Positions 25,401-39,700 of a stretch of DNA of 64,000 nucleotides are shown one piece after another (positions within the stretch are counted from its first letter, which is position 1; every line of letters starts with the position of its first letter). The position numbers were made by a program, and so were the translations under genes. The stretch is from Tragulus kanchil. Lineage: Eukaryota > Chordata > Mammalia > Artiodactyla > Tragulidae. The stretch lies in contig JAIOJX010000025.1 in assembly GCA_022376925.1 (NCBI GenBank), positions 94,825,608 through 94,889,607 on the forward strand, read 5' to 3'. The notes beneath the pieces were generated by a model. It was not told the DNA's origin, did not search any database, and was given only the letters and a program-made list of their open reading frames with translations.

Positions 25401-28400
25401 CAATAATTGTGACACATGGGATTAGTTGCCCCTCGCTGTGTGAGATCTTCCCGGAACAGGTATCAAACTCTGTGTCCCCTGGTTTGGCAGGTGGATTCTT
25501 AATCACTGGACCACAAAGGAAGTAGTCCTACCTTGTCTTCTCTGTTGCTTATGCCCTAGTGAACAAGTATCTAGACTAGTATAAGAAGAAATGGCAACAT
25601 AGTAATGTCTAAGATTTTAGACATCTTAAATCAGAGATGTCAATTGCACATATAAGTGAAGATGTCCAGTAACAGGTCTGGGATTCAGGTTCAGTTAGAG
25701 AATACATCCATGAGATTTTTATTATTTGCGATCATGTTAACAGTTAACAGTGTTCTTAGAGAATGATGACTTGATCTATAATACTGTACTATGTTGTGCT
25801 TCATTATGTTTTGGACTAGTTAGCACACAAGCATCTTTCCTCACACTGAAGAGTGCTAACCTAGTTTGTTTTGCACGCCACTGTGTATACTAATCATGTG
25901 GGGTCTTGTTAAAATGCAGGTTCTGATTCTAGAACTCTGAGTTAGAGAGCTCCATTACAAATAGGGGATACTGCTGCTGATACCTCAGTGGTCCTCTGAC
26001 CATACTTGGAGCACAAAGTTCTGACACTAATCCACCTCCCTGCTGCCAATCCTTTACTGGCTTTTTACTGTCGACTGCCTAATGGTCCAGCTCTGAGTGA
26101 CAGGATTCATCATGGATCTGATTTTGATGTCGCCCCCAGTCCCTGCCTCCACACATGTACCTCAACTCTGCAATGACACTGAACTACTAGAATCTCTGGA
26201 GTAGACACTATTATGGCACACTTTCTTTGCCATCTTCCTTCATTTTGACTGCCCTTTCTCTACCTGTCAGTTGCTTTGATACACTACTTACATTTTCAGA
26301 TGGGTTATAATCTCCTATTTCAGCTACTTCTATTCCTCCTTGAAATGATTAGTCTTTTTGAAGCAGAACAAACTTGTATCCATGGCTAGCATATAGTAAG
26401 TGCTTAGAAAATGCTTAGATTGATGTGATTCTTCTCATAAAATGTCTTCAGTAATAGTTTTTGAATGGTGATTTTGGCTTTTGTTTCTTCTACCCGTAAG
26501 CAGTAGCTCCTGTATAAAGATAGGAGTTACTATCCTTTGGCCATGGTATTAGATCAGGAATCAAATCCCAGCCTTGTACTTTCTAACTGGGATACTTTGA
26601 GTCGTTGCTTAGTTCTCTAAGCCTTATCTGCTATATAAAGGTAATAATAATTATTGGTACTGCCTTTTAACAATATTATGAGAATTTAGATGAAGTCATC
26701 TATAAGAGCAAAGATATAGTCAGTACTTGACAGTGTTAATTGTATTATTAGGGCAGAAGAATGAAAACTAGTTTATGAAGAGTCAGAAGACTTAAATAAA
26801 TGATCAGTGAGGATGGGGCATATGACCATTGCTTTAAGATTTAGTGTGCAATAAGTTTTCAAACTTGAGTGTACTTACAGATTACCTGGGCACTTGTTAA
26901 AAATATGGTTACCTGGACCCAGCAGGTCTTAGTAAACTATCCAGGGATCTGTGTTCTTAAATAATGTTCTGACTGATTCTAGACTTCCCGTGGAAAACAC
27001 TGTATAAACCTGAGTTTCATGAAAGCATTGAATTTAGGTTCCCTGCCTATCAGAGAGATAATATGAGATGAGAAATTAGTAAGAAAAGATCAAGTTGAAT
27101 GATGAATAGATGATCTAAAGGGAGGAGTAATAAAGCATGTTGCCAAGAAATGCAAGTTTCAGATGTTGAATGACTCATTGTCTTCTCGCTTTTAATTTAG
27201 GATGTCTAAACAAGGACGGACAATAATATTCTCCATCCATCAGCCTCGTTATTCCATCTTCAAAAGTTTGGGTTTGATTTAGCCTACCCTGTGCTTAAGA
27301 CTGCCTCCACACATGTACCTCAACTCTGCAATGACACTGAACTACTAGAATCTCTGGAGTAGACACTATTATGGCACACTTTCTTTGCCATCTTCCTTCA
27401 TTTTGACTGCCCTTTCTCTACCTGTCAGTTGCTTTGATACACTACTTACATTTTCAGATGGGTTATAATCTCCTATTTCAGCTACTTCTATTCCTCCTTG
27501 AAATGATTAGTCTTTTTGAAGCAGAACAAACTTGTATCCATGGCTAGCATATAGTAAGTGCTTAGAAAATGCTTAGATTGATGTGATTCTTCTCATAAAA
27601 TGTCTTCAGTAATAGTTTTTGAATGGTGATTTTGGCTTTTGTTTCTTCTACCCGTAAGCAGTAGCTCCTGTATAAAGATAGGAGTTACTATCCTTTGGCC
27701 ATGGTATTAGATCAGGAATCAAATCCCAGCCTTGTACTTTCTAACTGGGATACTTTGAGTCGTTGCTTAGTTCTCTAAGCCTTATCTGCTATATAAAGGT
27801 AATAATAATTATTGGTACTGCCTTTTAACAATATTATGAGAATTTAGATGAAGTCATCTATAAGAGCAAAGATATAGTCAGTACTTGACAGTGTTAATTG
27901 TATTATTAGGGCAGAAGAATGAAAACTAGTTTATGAAGAGTCAGAAGACTTAAATAAATGATCAGTGAGGATGGGGCATATGACCATTGCTTTAAGATTT
28001 AGTGTGCAATAAGTTTTCAAACTTGAGTGTACTTACAGATTACCTGGGCACTTGTTAAAAATATGGTTACCTGGACCCAGCAGGTCTTAGTAAACTATCC
28101 AGGGATCTGTGTTCTTAAATAATGTTCTGACTGATTCTAGACTTCCCGTGGAAAACACTGTATAAACCTGAGTTTCATGAAAGCATTGAATTTAGGTTCC
28201 CTGCCTATCAGAGAGATAATATGAGATGAGAAATTAGTAAGAAAAGATCAAGTTGAATGATGAATAGATGATCTAAAGGGAGGAGTAATAAAGCATGTTG
28301 CCAAGAAATGCAAGTTTCAGATGTTGAATGACTCATTGTCTTCTCGCTTTTAATTTAGGATGTCTAAACAAGGACGGACAATAATATTCTCCATCCATCA

Positions 28401-30732
28401 GCCTCGTTATTCCATCTTCAAGTTGTTTGATAGCCTCACCCTGTTGGCCTCGGGAAGACTGTTGTTCCATGGGCCTGCTCAAGAGGCCTTGGGTTACTTT
28501 GTATCCATTGGTATGGTTGACTTTTTTGTGCATTAAGATCCTTCATTAGTAGTATCATAAAAGCGAACAAAGGGGTCACTTGGAGTGCTGTTGATCTTTG
28601 AGTAGATGTACCATGGTTTCCACTAGTTCGAAACATCTTCAGTTAGTCTGATACTAGAATTTTTCTTTACCTCGCAGCACCAGTTTGTTATTTATGTCTC
28701 TTTCTCTGTCTTGTTTGAGTGCGTGTGTGTGTGTGTGCGTGCATGTACATGTCTCTGTGTGTATTTCTACTGGGTCTATATCTGTTGCCTTCAGTTCTGG
28801 TAACCTTTCCCTAACAGTTCAATAAATATATTGGCCTCATGGCCAGTTATCTGTCAGATGAATATTTTTGGAAACATCCCTAAGTTATTTGTCTTCTTGG
28901 CCAATACAGACTAAGCTTTATCATATTTTTCCCTTACTTGGATTGTTGGTTTTCCTTGGTGTAGGTTCATGGAGTTACTATTATATTTAATTTTCTAGTA
29001 ATATTAGATTGAAGATTTAGCATGCATGTGACCTACCTGTCAATATAATGGCAAGTCATAAGTCTGACTTCATGGGCCAACATTTCTAATGGATCTGGAC
29101 TGCTTGATTCTATTTAAAATGGAAATATATAATTTTCTTGAGTATTTCTTTTTTATAATTGTATATTTTTTAACACCAAAACCATTTTTTATTGGGATAT
29201 AGCCAATTAACAACTCTGTGATAGTTTCAGGTGAACAGTGAAGGGTCTCAGCCATACATATACATGTATCAATTCTCCCCCAAACTCCCCTCCCATTCAA
29301 AAAGAGATAAAAAATTGAGATGAGAAATTAGTAAGAAAAGATCAAGTTGAATGATGAATAGATGATCTAAAGGGAGGAGTAATAAAGCATGTTGCCAAGA
29401 AATGCAAGTTTCAGATGTTGAATGACTCATTGTCTTCTCGCTTTTAATTTAGGATGTCTAAACAAGGACGGACAATAATATTCTCCATCCATCAGCCTCG
29501 TTATTCCATCTTCAAGTTGTTTGATAGCCTCACCCTGTTGGCCTCGGGAAGACTGTTGTTCCATGGGCCTGCTCAAGAGGCCTTGGGTTACTTTGTATCC
29601 ATTGGTATGGTTGACTTTTTTGTGCATTAAGATCCTTCATTAGTAGTATCATAAAAGCGAACAAAGGGGTCACTTGGAGTGCTGTTGATCTTTGAGTAGA
29701 TGTACCATGGTTTCCACTAGTTCGAAACATCTTCAGTTAGTCTGATACTAGAATTTTTCTTTACCTCGCAGCACCAGTTTGTTATTTATGTCTCTTTCTC
29801 TGTCTTGTTTGAGTGCGTGTGTGTGTGTGTGCGTGCATGTACATGTCTCTGTGTGTATTTCTACTGGGTCTATATCTGTTGCCTTCAGTTCTGGTAACCT
29901 TTCCCTAACAGTTCAATAAATATATTGGCCTCATGGCCAGTTATCTGTCAGATGAATATTTTTGGAAACATCCCTAAGTTATTTGTCTTCTTGGCCAATA
30001 CAGACTAAGCTTTATCATATTTTTCCCTTACATGGAATGTTGGTTTTCCTTGGTGAAGGTTCATGGAGATACTATTATATTTAATTTTCTAGTAATATTA
30101 GATTGAAGATTTAGCATGCATGTGACCTACCTGTCAATATAATGGCAAGTCATAAGTCTGACTTCATGGGCCAACATTTCTAATGGATCTGGACTGCTTG
30201 ATTCTATTTAAAATGGAAATATATAATTTTCTTGAGTATTTCTTTTTTATAATTGTATATTTTTTAACACCAAAACCATTTTTTATTGGGATATAGCCAA
30301 TTAACAACTCTGTGATAGTTTCAGGTGAACAGTGAAGGGTCTCAGCCATACATATACATGTATCAATTCTCCCCCAAACTCCCCTCCCATTCAGGCTGGT
30401 ACATAACATTGAGCAGGGTTCCATGTGTTATGCAATAGATTTTTATTGGTTATCCATCTCAAACATGGAAATGCGTACATGACTTTCCCTAAGTCCCCAA
30501 CCATCCCATCCCCCCTGCAAACGTGAGTTTGTTTTCTAAGTCTGTGAGTCTCCTTCTGTTTTATAAATAAGTTCATTTGTATAATTTCTTTTTAGAATCC
30601 ACATAAAAGGAACGTCATATGATATTTCTCCTTCTCTGTCTGACTTACTTCACTCAGTATGACATATGGAGGTCCATCCATATTGCTGCAAATGGCCTTA
30701 TTTCATTCTTTTTAATGACTGAGTAATATTCC

Positions 30733-30781
<49 letters not shown>

Positions 30782-31881
30782 CTTCTTTATCCTTTCCTCT
30801 GTCATTGGATATTTAGGTTGTTTCTATGTCTTGGCCATTGTAAACAGTGCTGTAATGAACATTGAGGTGTATGCATCTCTTCGGGCCATGTTTTTCTCTG
30901 GGTATATGCCCAGGAGTGGTATTACGGGGTTATATGGTAGCTCTATGTTTAGTTTTTAAAGGAACCTCCATACAGTTTTTCATAGTGGCTGTGCCAATTT
31001 ACATTACCACCAACAGTGCAGGAGGGTTCCCTTCTCTCCACACCCTCTCCAGAATTTGTTGTTTGTGAATTTTTTGGTGATAGCCATTCTAACCGGTGTG
31101 AGGAAGTATCTCATTGTACTTTTAATTTGCATTTCTCTAATGACTAGAGATTTTGAACATCTTTTCAGATGTGCCTGTTGGCCATCTGTATGTCCTCGTT
31201 AGAGAAATGTCTATTTAGGTCTTCTGCCCATTTTTTGAGTAGGTTGTTTGTTTTGATGATATTGAGTGTCATAAGCTGTTTGTAAATTTTGGAGACTAAT
31301 CCTCATCAATCACATCATTTGCAAATATTTTCTCCTAGTCTGTGGGTTGATTCTATTTAAAATGGAAATATATAATTTTCTTGAGTATTTCTTTTTTATA
31401 ATTGTATATTTTTTAACACCAAAACCATTTTTTATTGGGATATAGCCAATTAACAACTCTGTGATAGTTTCAGGTGAACAGTGAAGGGTCTCAGCCATAC
31501 ATATACATGTATCAATTCTCCCCCAAACTCCCCTCCCATTCAGGCTGGTACATAACATTGAGCAGGGTTCCATGTGTTATGCAATAGATTTTTATTGGTT
31601 ATCCATCTCAAACATGGAAATGCGTACATGACTTTCCCTAAGTCCCCAACCATCCCATCCCCCCTGCAAACGTGAGTTTGTTTTCTAAGTCTGTGAGTCT
31701 CCTTCTGTTTTATAAATAAGTTCATTTGTATAATTTCTTTTTAGAATCCACATAAAAGGAACGTCATATGATATTTCTCCTTCTCTGTCTGACTTACTTC
31801 ACTCAGTATGACATATGGAGGTCCATCCATATTGCTGCAAATGGCCTTATTTCATTCTTTTTAATGACTGAGTAATATTCC

Positions 31882-31926
<45 letters not shown>

Positions 31927-34900
31927 CTTCTTTATCCTTTCCTCTGTCATTGGATATTTAGGTTGTTTCTATGTCTTGGCCATTGTAAACAGTGCTGTAA
32001 TGAACATTGAGGTGTATGCATCTCTTCGGGCCATGTTTTTCTCTGGGTATATGCCCAGGAGTGGTATTACGGGGTTATATGGTAGCTCTATGTTTAGTTT
32101 TTAAAGGAACCTCCATACAGTTTTTCATAGTGGCTGTGCCAATTTACATTACCACCAACAGTGCAGGAGGGTTCCCTTCTCTCCACACCCTCTCCAGAAT
32201 TTGTTGTTTGTGAATTTTTTGGTGATAGCCATTCTAACCGGTGTGAGGAAGTATCTCATTGTACTTTTAATTTGCATTTCTCTAATGACTAGAGATTTTG
32301 AACATCTTTTCAGATGTGCCTGTTGGCCATCTGTATGTCCTCGTTAGAGAAATGTCTATTTAGGTCTTCTGCCCATTTTTTGAGTAGGTTGTTTGTTTTG
32401 ATGATATTGAGTGTCATAAGCTGTTTGTAAATTTTGGAGACTAATCCTCATCAATCACATCATTTGCAAATATTTTCTCCTAGTCTGTGGGTTGTCTTTT
32501 GTTTATCATTCCCTTTGCTGTGCAAAAGCTTTTGAATTTTAGTAGGTCCCATTTGTTTGTTTTTGCTTTTATTTCCATTTTTCTGGGATATGGATTAAAA
32601 AATATTTTGCTGTAACTTATGTCAGAGAGTGTTCTGCCTATGTTTTCCTCTAAGAGTTTTATAGTGTCCAGTCTGGGATGCTTTGTTTTAGAAATACTTG
32701 GGTATGATTATAGATGATGCTCCATGACCTCAAATATAGTTTAAAATATTTGCTAGCTGTATTTTAAAATGTTTTTGTTTAATCTTCATCATTTAAAATT
32801 AAGAAGCATACATGGGTCTAGGGAGTTTAGGGGAGATGAACCTGAGTGTCAGGCTACAGTCAGAGCTGAGTTCAAGTGATCATGTTGTTACTGAGTCCAG
32901 TCTCATACTGCTTGCTGCACAACAGGCCAATAAATCAAGCGATAACATTGTTGGACCTGAATTTAGTAAGGGAAGAAACAATCATTGCTAAAGTGGGTAG
33001 TGGCATTCTAGAGGTCCCGTATTGGACTTGAAGAGCAGAACATGCCCGAGGCCTCTCCCAAAGACAGCCCTTCTGTGCCTTAACTTGCTTTTCTTCTTGC
33101 CTTGCTTCATAGAACATTAGTCCTTTTATGGCTTTTTTTTTCCCCAGTGTATTTGTTTTTCTTGGACCCATATCTAAATTTTTGAAGAAGTTCTGAGAAG
33201 CACCAGAGTGTAATGCTAGCTGTTTCAAGTCTCATGAATTATGATGTGTAAGGACCAAGCACTAATGTAAGACCTTCTAATAGCCCAAGGTTTGTTTGGA
33301 GTACACTGTTTTGCAAAGGGTCAGAAAATTGTTGAAATATTGTGTGATTGAATATATAAAAGTAAAAGGTAGATTAATGAGGGGAGAATAGAGAAAGAAA
33401 ATGGGGGAGAAACTGGTAGATTCTATCTTCCCTAGCAACACTTTACTCCTGAAGAGTCTTTTCATTCCTTTGCTGTCCCAAAATGATATTGAGTGTCATA
33501 AGCTGTTTGTAAATTTTGGAGACTAATCCTCATCAATCACATCATTTGCAAATATTTTCTCTAGTCTGTGGGTTGTCTTTTGTTTATCATTCCCTTTGCT
33601 GTGCAAAAGCTTTTGAATTTTAGTAGGTCCCATTTGTTTGTTTTTGCTTTTATTTCCATTTTTCTGGGATATGGATTAAAAAATATTTTGCTGTAACTTA
33701 TGTCAGAGAGTGTTCTGCCTATGTTTTCCTCTAAGAGTTTTATAGTGTCCAGTCTGGGATGCTTTGTTTTAGAAATACTTGGGTATGATTATAGATGATG
33801 CTCCATGACCTCAAATATAGTTTAAAATATTTGCTAGCTGTATTTTAAAATGTTTTTGTTTAATCTTCATCATTTAAAATTAAGAAGCATACATGGGTCT
33901 AGGGAGTTTAGGGGAGATGAACCTGAGTGTCAGGCTACAGTCAGAGCTGAGTTCAAGTGATCATGTTGTTACTGAGTCCAGTCTCATACTGCTTGCTGCA
34001 CAACAGGCCAATAAATCAAGCGATAACATTGTTGGACCTGAATTTAGTAAGGGAAGAAACAATCATTGCTAAAGTGGGTAGTGGCATTCTAGAGGTCCCG
34101 TATTGGACTTGAAGAGCAGAACATGCCCGAGGCCTCTCCCAAAGACAGCCCTTCTGTGCCTTAACTTGCTTTTCTTCTTGCCTTGCTTCATAGAACATTA
34201 GTCCTTTTATGGCTTTTTTTTTCCCCAGTGTATTTGTTTTTCTTGGACCCATATCTAAATTTTTGAAGAAGTTCTGAGAAGCACCAGAGTGTAATGCTAG
34301 CTGTTTCAAGTCTCATGAATTATGATGTGTAAGGACCAAGCACTAATGTAAGACCTTCTAATAGCCCAAGGTTTGTTTGGAGTACACTGTTTTGCAAAGG
34401 GTCAGAAAATTGTTGAAATATTGTGTGATTGAATATATAAAAGTAAAAGGTAGATTAATGAGGGGAGAATAGAGAAAGAAAATGGGGGAGAAACTGGTAG
34501 ATTCTATCTTCCCTAGCAACACCTCTCTCACTCCCTGAAGAGTCTTTATTTACCAGTACTATCAAGTTTGTGTACCTGACTTACCTGCTTTTGCAGGTTA
34601 CCACTGTGAGCCCTATAATAACCCTGCAGACTTCTTCTTGGATGTCATTAACGGCGACTCCTCTGCTGTGGTGTTAAATAGAGAAAACACAGATGATGAA
34701 GGTAAGCAAATCTGTCGAGAGTCACAGATTATTTTCGAATTGAGATGGTTGAAGTTTAGCAATGTGGTAGCTTATTAAAACATAGCTATGTGAATTTAAA
34801 TCATAGTTATACTCAGATAATGGTCATCCTAGTTTGTTTGGCTGCTGTAACAAAATACCATAGACTGGAAGGTTTAAACAATAGACATTTTCTTCTCTCA

Positions 34901-36696
34901 GTTCTGGAGAGTGAAAGTCTGATCAGGGGGCCCACAGATTCAGTATCTGTTGAGGACCTGCTTCCTGGTTCATAGATAGGTGACCATATATTATAGTCTT
35001 TTCAGGTGGTGGGAGTGGGGAGGGACCTCTGGGGTCTCTTTCATAAGAGCACTTATCCCACCTTCTGAGGGCTCTACCCTCTTGACCTAATCATCCCTCA
35101 AAGGCCTGCCTTTCAAATACCATCACATTGGGGACTCAGTTTCAGCATATGAATTTTGGGGACAGACATTTAGTCTAATAGCATCAGTCAGCATAGATTT
35201 TGTTGTCCCCAAGAGTGCAGTTTTTGAAATTTAATTTGTAAATGAGCATTTATAGGATAGTGTCAGTTCTAAAGGGAGTTTCCATTTAAAAAAAAGTGCC
35301 CATGGGCTTCCCTGGTGGTTCAGTGGGTAGAGAGTCCACCTTGCAGTGCAGGGGGCACCGGTTCAATCCCTGGCCCAGGAGGATACCACATGCTGCGGAG
35401 TGGCTGGACCTGTGTGTCCAATTATAAGTCAGTGCTCAGGAGCACATGTGGCCATGGTACTCTGCAACGAGAGTGGCCACTTCAGTGGGAGGCCCACACA
35501 GGCCAAAGAATAAAGGTGCATGAAAATAAATAAATAAATAAAACAATAAAAGAGGCCAAATTAAAAAAAAAAAAAAAAAGCCCTGCTCATTGCTTACACA
35601 GTGGCCCTTGGTGTCCATGGAGGATTGGTTTCAGGACCCACTCTCCCCAGTGCTCAACAGATAGGAGATGCTGAAGTTCCTTATGGTAGACCCTCCATAT
35701 CCCTGGGTTCCATGTCTGAGGATTCAGAGGGCCAACTCTGTAGTATTTTGAAATAAAAATTTGGCACTTTATACATTTGCACATTATAAGAAGCGATGAC
35801 CAGGTTTTTAAAAATTAGGAATTATAACTGTATTGTGAGAAGTCTATTTTAAAAGATTTAGGGTTCAAATATTATAGTTAGGAAAAGGCCAGTGAATTTG
35901 CTCTATCTGTAACTTTATGGAGGGAGACCAATTTACTTGCTTGTAAAGCAGTGACAGAACTCAGTATTTTTTATGCTCAAGCTTTAGAATTAAGGTGCTA
36001 TAGGAAAATCTAAGAAAGGGGTTACAGAAAAATGGACTAATCAGTTGTCGTTTGTGTTAATGTTTTCTTTCTTTATCTACTTTTATTCCAAAGCTCAGAT
36101 TGAAGAACCTCCCAAGAAAGCTACTCCACTTTTGGAAAAATTATCTGAGTTTTATGTCAACTCTTCCTTCTTCAAGGAAGCAAAAGCTGAGTTAGATAAA
36201 TTCTCAGTGGGTGGGAAAAGGAAGAAAATTTCATCCTCCAAGGAGATCACCTATGCCACCTCTTTCTGTCATCAGCTCAGTTTCAGCATATGAATTTTGG
36301 GGACAGACATTTAGTCTAATAGCATCAGTCAGCATAGATTTTGTTGTCCCCAAGAGTGCAGTTTTTGAAATTTAATTTGTAAATGAGCATTTATAGGATA
36401 GTGTCAGTTCTAAAGGGAGTTTCCATTTAAAAAAAAGTGCCCATGGGCTTCCCTGGTGGTTCAGTGGGTAGAGAGTCCACCTTGCAGTGCAGGGGGCACC
36501 GGTTCAATCCCTGGCCCAGGAGGATACCACATGCTGCGGAGTGGCTGGACCTGTGTGTCCAATTATAAGTCAGTGCTCAGGAGCACATGTGGCCATGGTA
36601 CTCTGCAACGAGAGTGGCCACTTCAGTGGGAGGCCCACACAGGCCAAAGAATAAAGGTGCATGAAAATAAATAAATAAATAAAACAATAAAAGAGG

Positions 36697-36730
<34 letters not shown>

Positions 36731-39700
36731 CCCTGCTCATTGCTTACACAGTGGCCCTTGGTGTCCATGGAGGATTGGTTTCAGGACCCACTCTCCCCAG
36801 TGCTCAACAGATAGGAGATGCTGAAGTTCCTTATGGTAGACCCTCCATATCCCTGGGTTCCATGTCTGAGGATTCAGAGGGCCAACTCTGTAGTATTTTG
36901 AAATAAAAATTTGGCACTTTATACATTTGCACATTATAAGAAGCGATGACCAGGTTTTTAAAAATTAGGAATTATAACTGTATTGTGAGAAGTCTATTTT
37001 AAAAGATTTAGGGTTCAAATATTATAGTTAGGAAAAGGCCAGTGAATTTGCTCTATCTGTAACTTTATGGAGGGAGACCAATTTACTTGCTTGTAAAGCA
37101 GTGACAGAACTCAGTATTTTTTATGCTCAAGCTTTAGAATTAAGGTGCTATAGGAAAATCTAAGAAAGGGGTTACAGAAAAATGGACTAATCAGTTGTCG
37201 TTTGTGTTAATGTTTTCTTTCTTTATCTACTTTTATTCCAAAGCTCAGATTGAAGAACCTCCCAAGAAAGCTACTCCACTTTTGGAAAAATTATCTGAGT
37301 TTTATGTCAACTCTTCCTTCTTCAAGGAAGCAAAAGCTGAGTTAGATAAATTCTCAGTGGGTGGGAAAAGGAAGAAAATTTCATCCTCCAAGGAGATCAC
37401 CTATGCCACCTCTTTCTGTCATCAGCTCAAATGGGTTTCCAGGCGTTCATTTAAAAACTTATTGGGTAATCCCCAGGCTTCTATAGCTCAGGTAACCTAC
37501 AAAGTCTTATAATTATGCTGTAAAGTACTTATTTGAGTGACATTACACTTACCCTCTATCCATACTGTATTTATTTGTCTCCATTCCATTCAGGGTATAA
37601 AACAAGAAAAACCCAATGAAGTTTTAACTTATAGAAGACTTTTTTAGTGGGTGGGTTTTTTTTTTTTAAATCACCTAGTTCAGAATTTTTGTTGATTCAA
37701 GTAAGCTGTAAAGGATAATTTTTGTAGAAAAAAAATGTGTTTTTTTTTGTTGTTGTTGTTTTTTCAAAAATCGTGAAGTAAAGAAAATGTTTGACCACAT
37801 TTGGATTTTCTGGTAGCTGCATATGTTCATTTTCTGATGCATTCAATAAGTTCTTTCTGATCATGTGCTGTAATTTGGAGCTTGTATATAGTCATGAGCA
37901 AAAATAAAATCCCTGCTCTTGCGGGACTTATTTTCTTATGAGGAGAGACAGACGATACATTCATATAGAAATAAATAGCATGTCAGATGGTAAAAGGGGC
38001 TAGGAAGAGAGTTTAAGCAGCAAAGTGGAGAAAGGAAGAGAGAAAGGAAGGGAAGGAGAGAAATGGGAAAGAAAGGAAAGAGGTTGATTGGTTTGCATCT
38101 TATGTCAGATGGCCAGGGAAGCCTTCAATTTGGTGTGGTTGAATGCCCCTGAAAGCATTAGGGCCATTCACTGTCTTCTTGAAGAGCCTGTTTGCAAATG
38201 CTGTCCCTTATAATTAGTCTTCCTCACTTAGGGGTTCTGATCTTAGGAGAACACTAGGTACCTAAAACAGTGTGCAGTTAGCACAAAGGTTGTAAGCAGA
38301 CTTGAATTCTGTTTAACAAAGTTCTTTTTCTGTTTTACCTGACTTCATTGATAGTTGTTGATGATTGCTCCCTTATGACTTTTCTTTTATTCTTATACCC
38401 TCTGCCATCCAAAACCCATTCATTGTGTTTCTGCTGAGTACTAAAAGATAGCATGTCATTGGCTCTTATGAAATAGCACTGACTTCATACCATCCATGCC
38501 ATTGTTTTCACACTGTGGTACTGTTGCCTTTTAAGTATCAGTACCGAGAGCATATATCCCTCTTTGAGATGTATTGCTAATTAATCCAGACAGTTTTTAC
38601 ATGTTATTTGGCATTTATAAGAACATGAACAGTTTTGTATACTTTCAATCAAGGATACGTTTTAATTCTTTTAGTAGATTTGATGTCATTTGGGAACAAC
38701 TTCTGTAAGTCAGTCTCATTACCCATTATCCAACAGTAAAATGATATAAGACAGTTGATTCTTTAGTGTGATTTATGCATTAGATTTTTTTGATTTGGAA
38801 AAGGAATTTCTCTTGCTTCTGAAAGTGATTTCTAAATGTTTTGTGCAAGTCACATAGAGTTGGCCCTCAGTATCCACAAGTTCTGCACACGCTGAGGTTA
38901 GAAGAATTCATGAAGCTGGAGGACTGATGGTATGAATCCATTTTATATAAGGGACTTGAGGATTCATAGATTTTAATATCTGAGGGGATTCCCCTGCTGC
39001 TACCCAAGGATAACTCTATGTGGTATTTCTGGGTAGGCATGATTAGAATGTGGGGCTGTTTTTAATCGTACACCAGTTTTATGCATCTTTTGGCTCTAGG
39101 TTTTCTTCAGATCCCAGCTCTAGGCCTAGAGTCTCCAGGTTGCATGTTCAGCCTATTTACCGCTTCAGTGAATTCAGTTCCTCCAAAGGAATCCCAACAA
39201 TGTTCAGAGCAGGGGTAATCTCACAGAACAAGGATATAATCTTGTATCTCCCTAAGCACCTGTTTCTGGGGGAAAAGTCTTCCTCAGATGTTAACTTAAG
39301 ACAGAAATATGCAAACCTTTTTTTGAAAAGTTCAGAGAATAAATACTTTAGGATCTGTGAGTCAGGTAATTGTCACAGCTAGTCAACTCTGCCATTTTAG
39401 AAAGGAAGCATCCATAAATACATTAGAAAAATGAACATGACTGTGTTCCAATGAAACTTCGTTCATGGACATTGAAGTATGAATTGCATATGTATTTCAC
39501 ATGGCAAGAAATATCATTCTTTTTTTTTTGACCATTAAAAAAATGATCAAAAAAGCCCTGTCCTTAGCTCATGGACTGAACAGAAGTATGCCTGGGGGCT
39601 GTAGCTTGCTGACTTCAGTTTTGGAATTTTTAATCTTAAGAGTCTGTCTTTTACTTCTCTAAGTGTTTGAATGTGGAGCTATTAAAATGTTTGATGACTT

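Larger units (their letters stand above)
26143..28421. repeat. Tandem duplication D7, unit 1158 bp (contains start of exon 7)
   Basis: 26143-27263 recurs at 27301-28421. The upstream copy stops inside exon 7, and 27264-27300 is filler. It contains MIR-like and MER5-like remnants. Confidence 0.92.
28228..30393. repeat. Tandem duplication D8, unit 1094 bp (contains exon 7)
   Basis: 28228-29300 recurs at about 29322-30394. Junction 29301-29321 is an A-rich filler (aaaaagagataaaaaattg). A few substitutions appear near 28935-28975 versus 30029-30070. Overlapping D7, it makes three copies of the exon 7 start. Confidence 0.9.
29165..32690 (-). mobile_element. L1 with ORF2 3' end and 3' UTR (antisense), inflated by duplications
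   Basis: The + strand shows the L1 3' UTR (ttgggatatagccaattaac, tccatgtgttatgcaatag), then the complement of the ORF2 end (ctgggtatatgcccaggagtg, ttaccaccaacagtgcagg, tctaaccggtgtgaggaag, tctgcccattttttgag). Parts occur two or three times through D8, D9 and D10, so the true element is nearer 1.6 kb. No coding capacity remains. Confidence 0.85.
35138..37430. repeat. Tandem duplication D11, unit 1141-1150 bp (contains most of exon 9)
   Basis: 35138-36279 recurs at 36279-37430. The only clear difference is a poly-A tract of a SINE that is 9 bases longer in the second copy. The switch point is inside exon 9. Confidence 0.92.

Noticed and set aside
32935..33228. 97-codon minus-strand open frame, present twice
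   Set aside because: It lies in intron between L1 and exon 8, is repeated only through D10, and has no recognisable domain.
26143..34540. Macrosatellite or true segmental amplification at 26-34.5 kb
   Set aside because: Neighbouring units are different sequences, each only doubled; there is no common repeated monomer.
39050..39382. 110-codon open frame in intron 9
   Set aside because: It begins at the edge of a Tigger-like remnant; no family resemblance and no coding signature seen.
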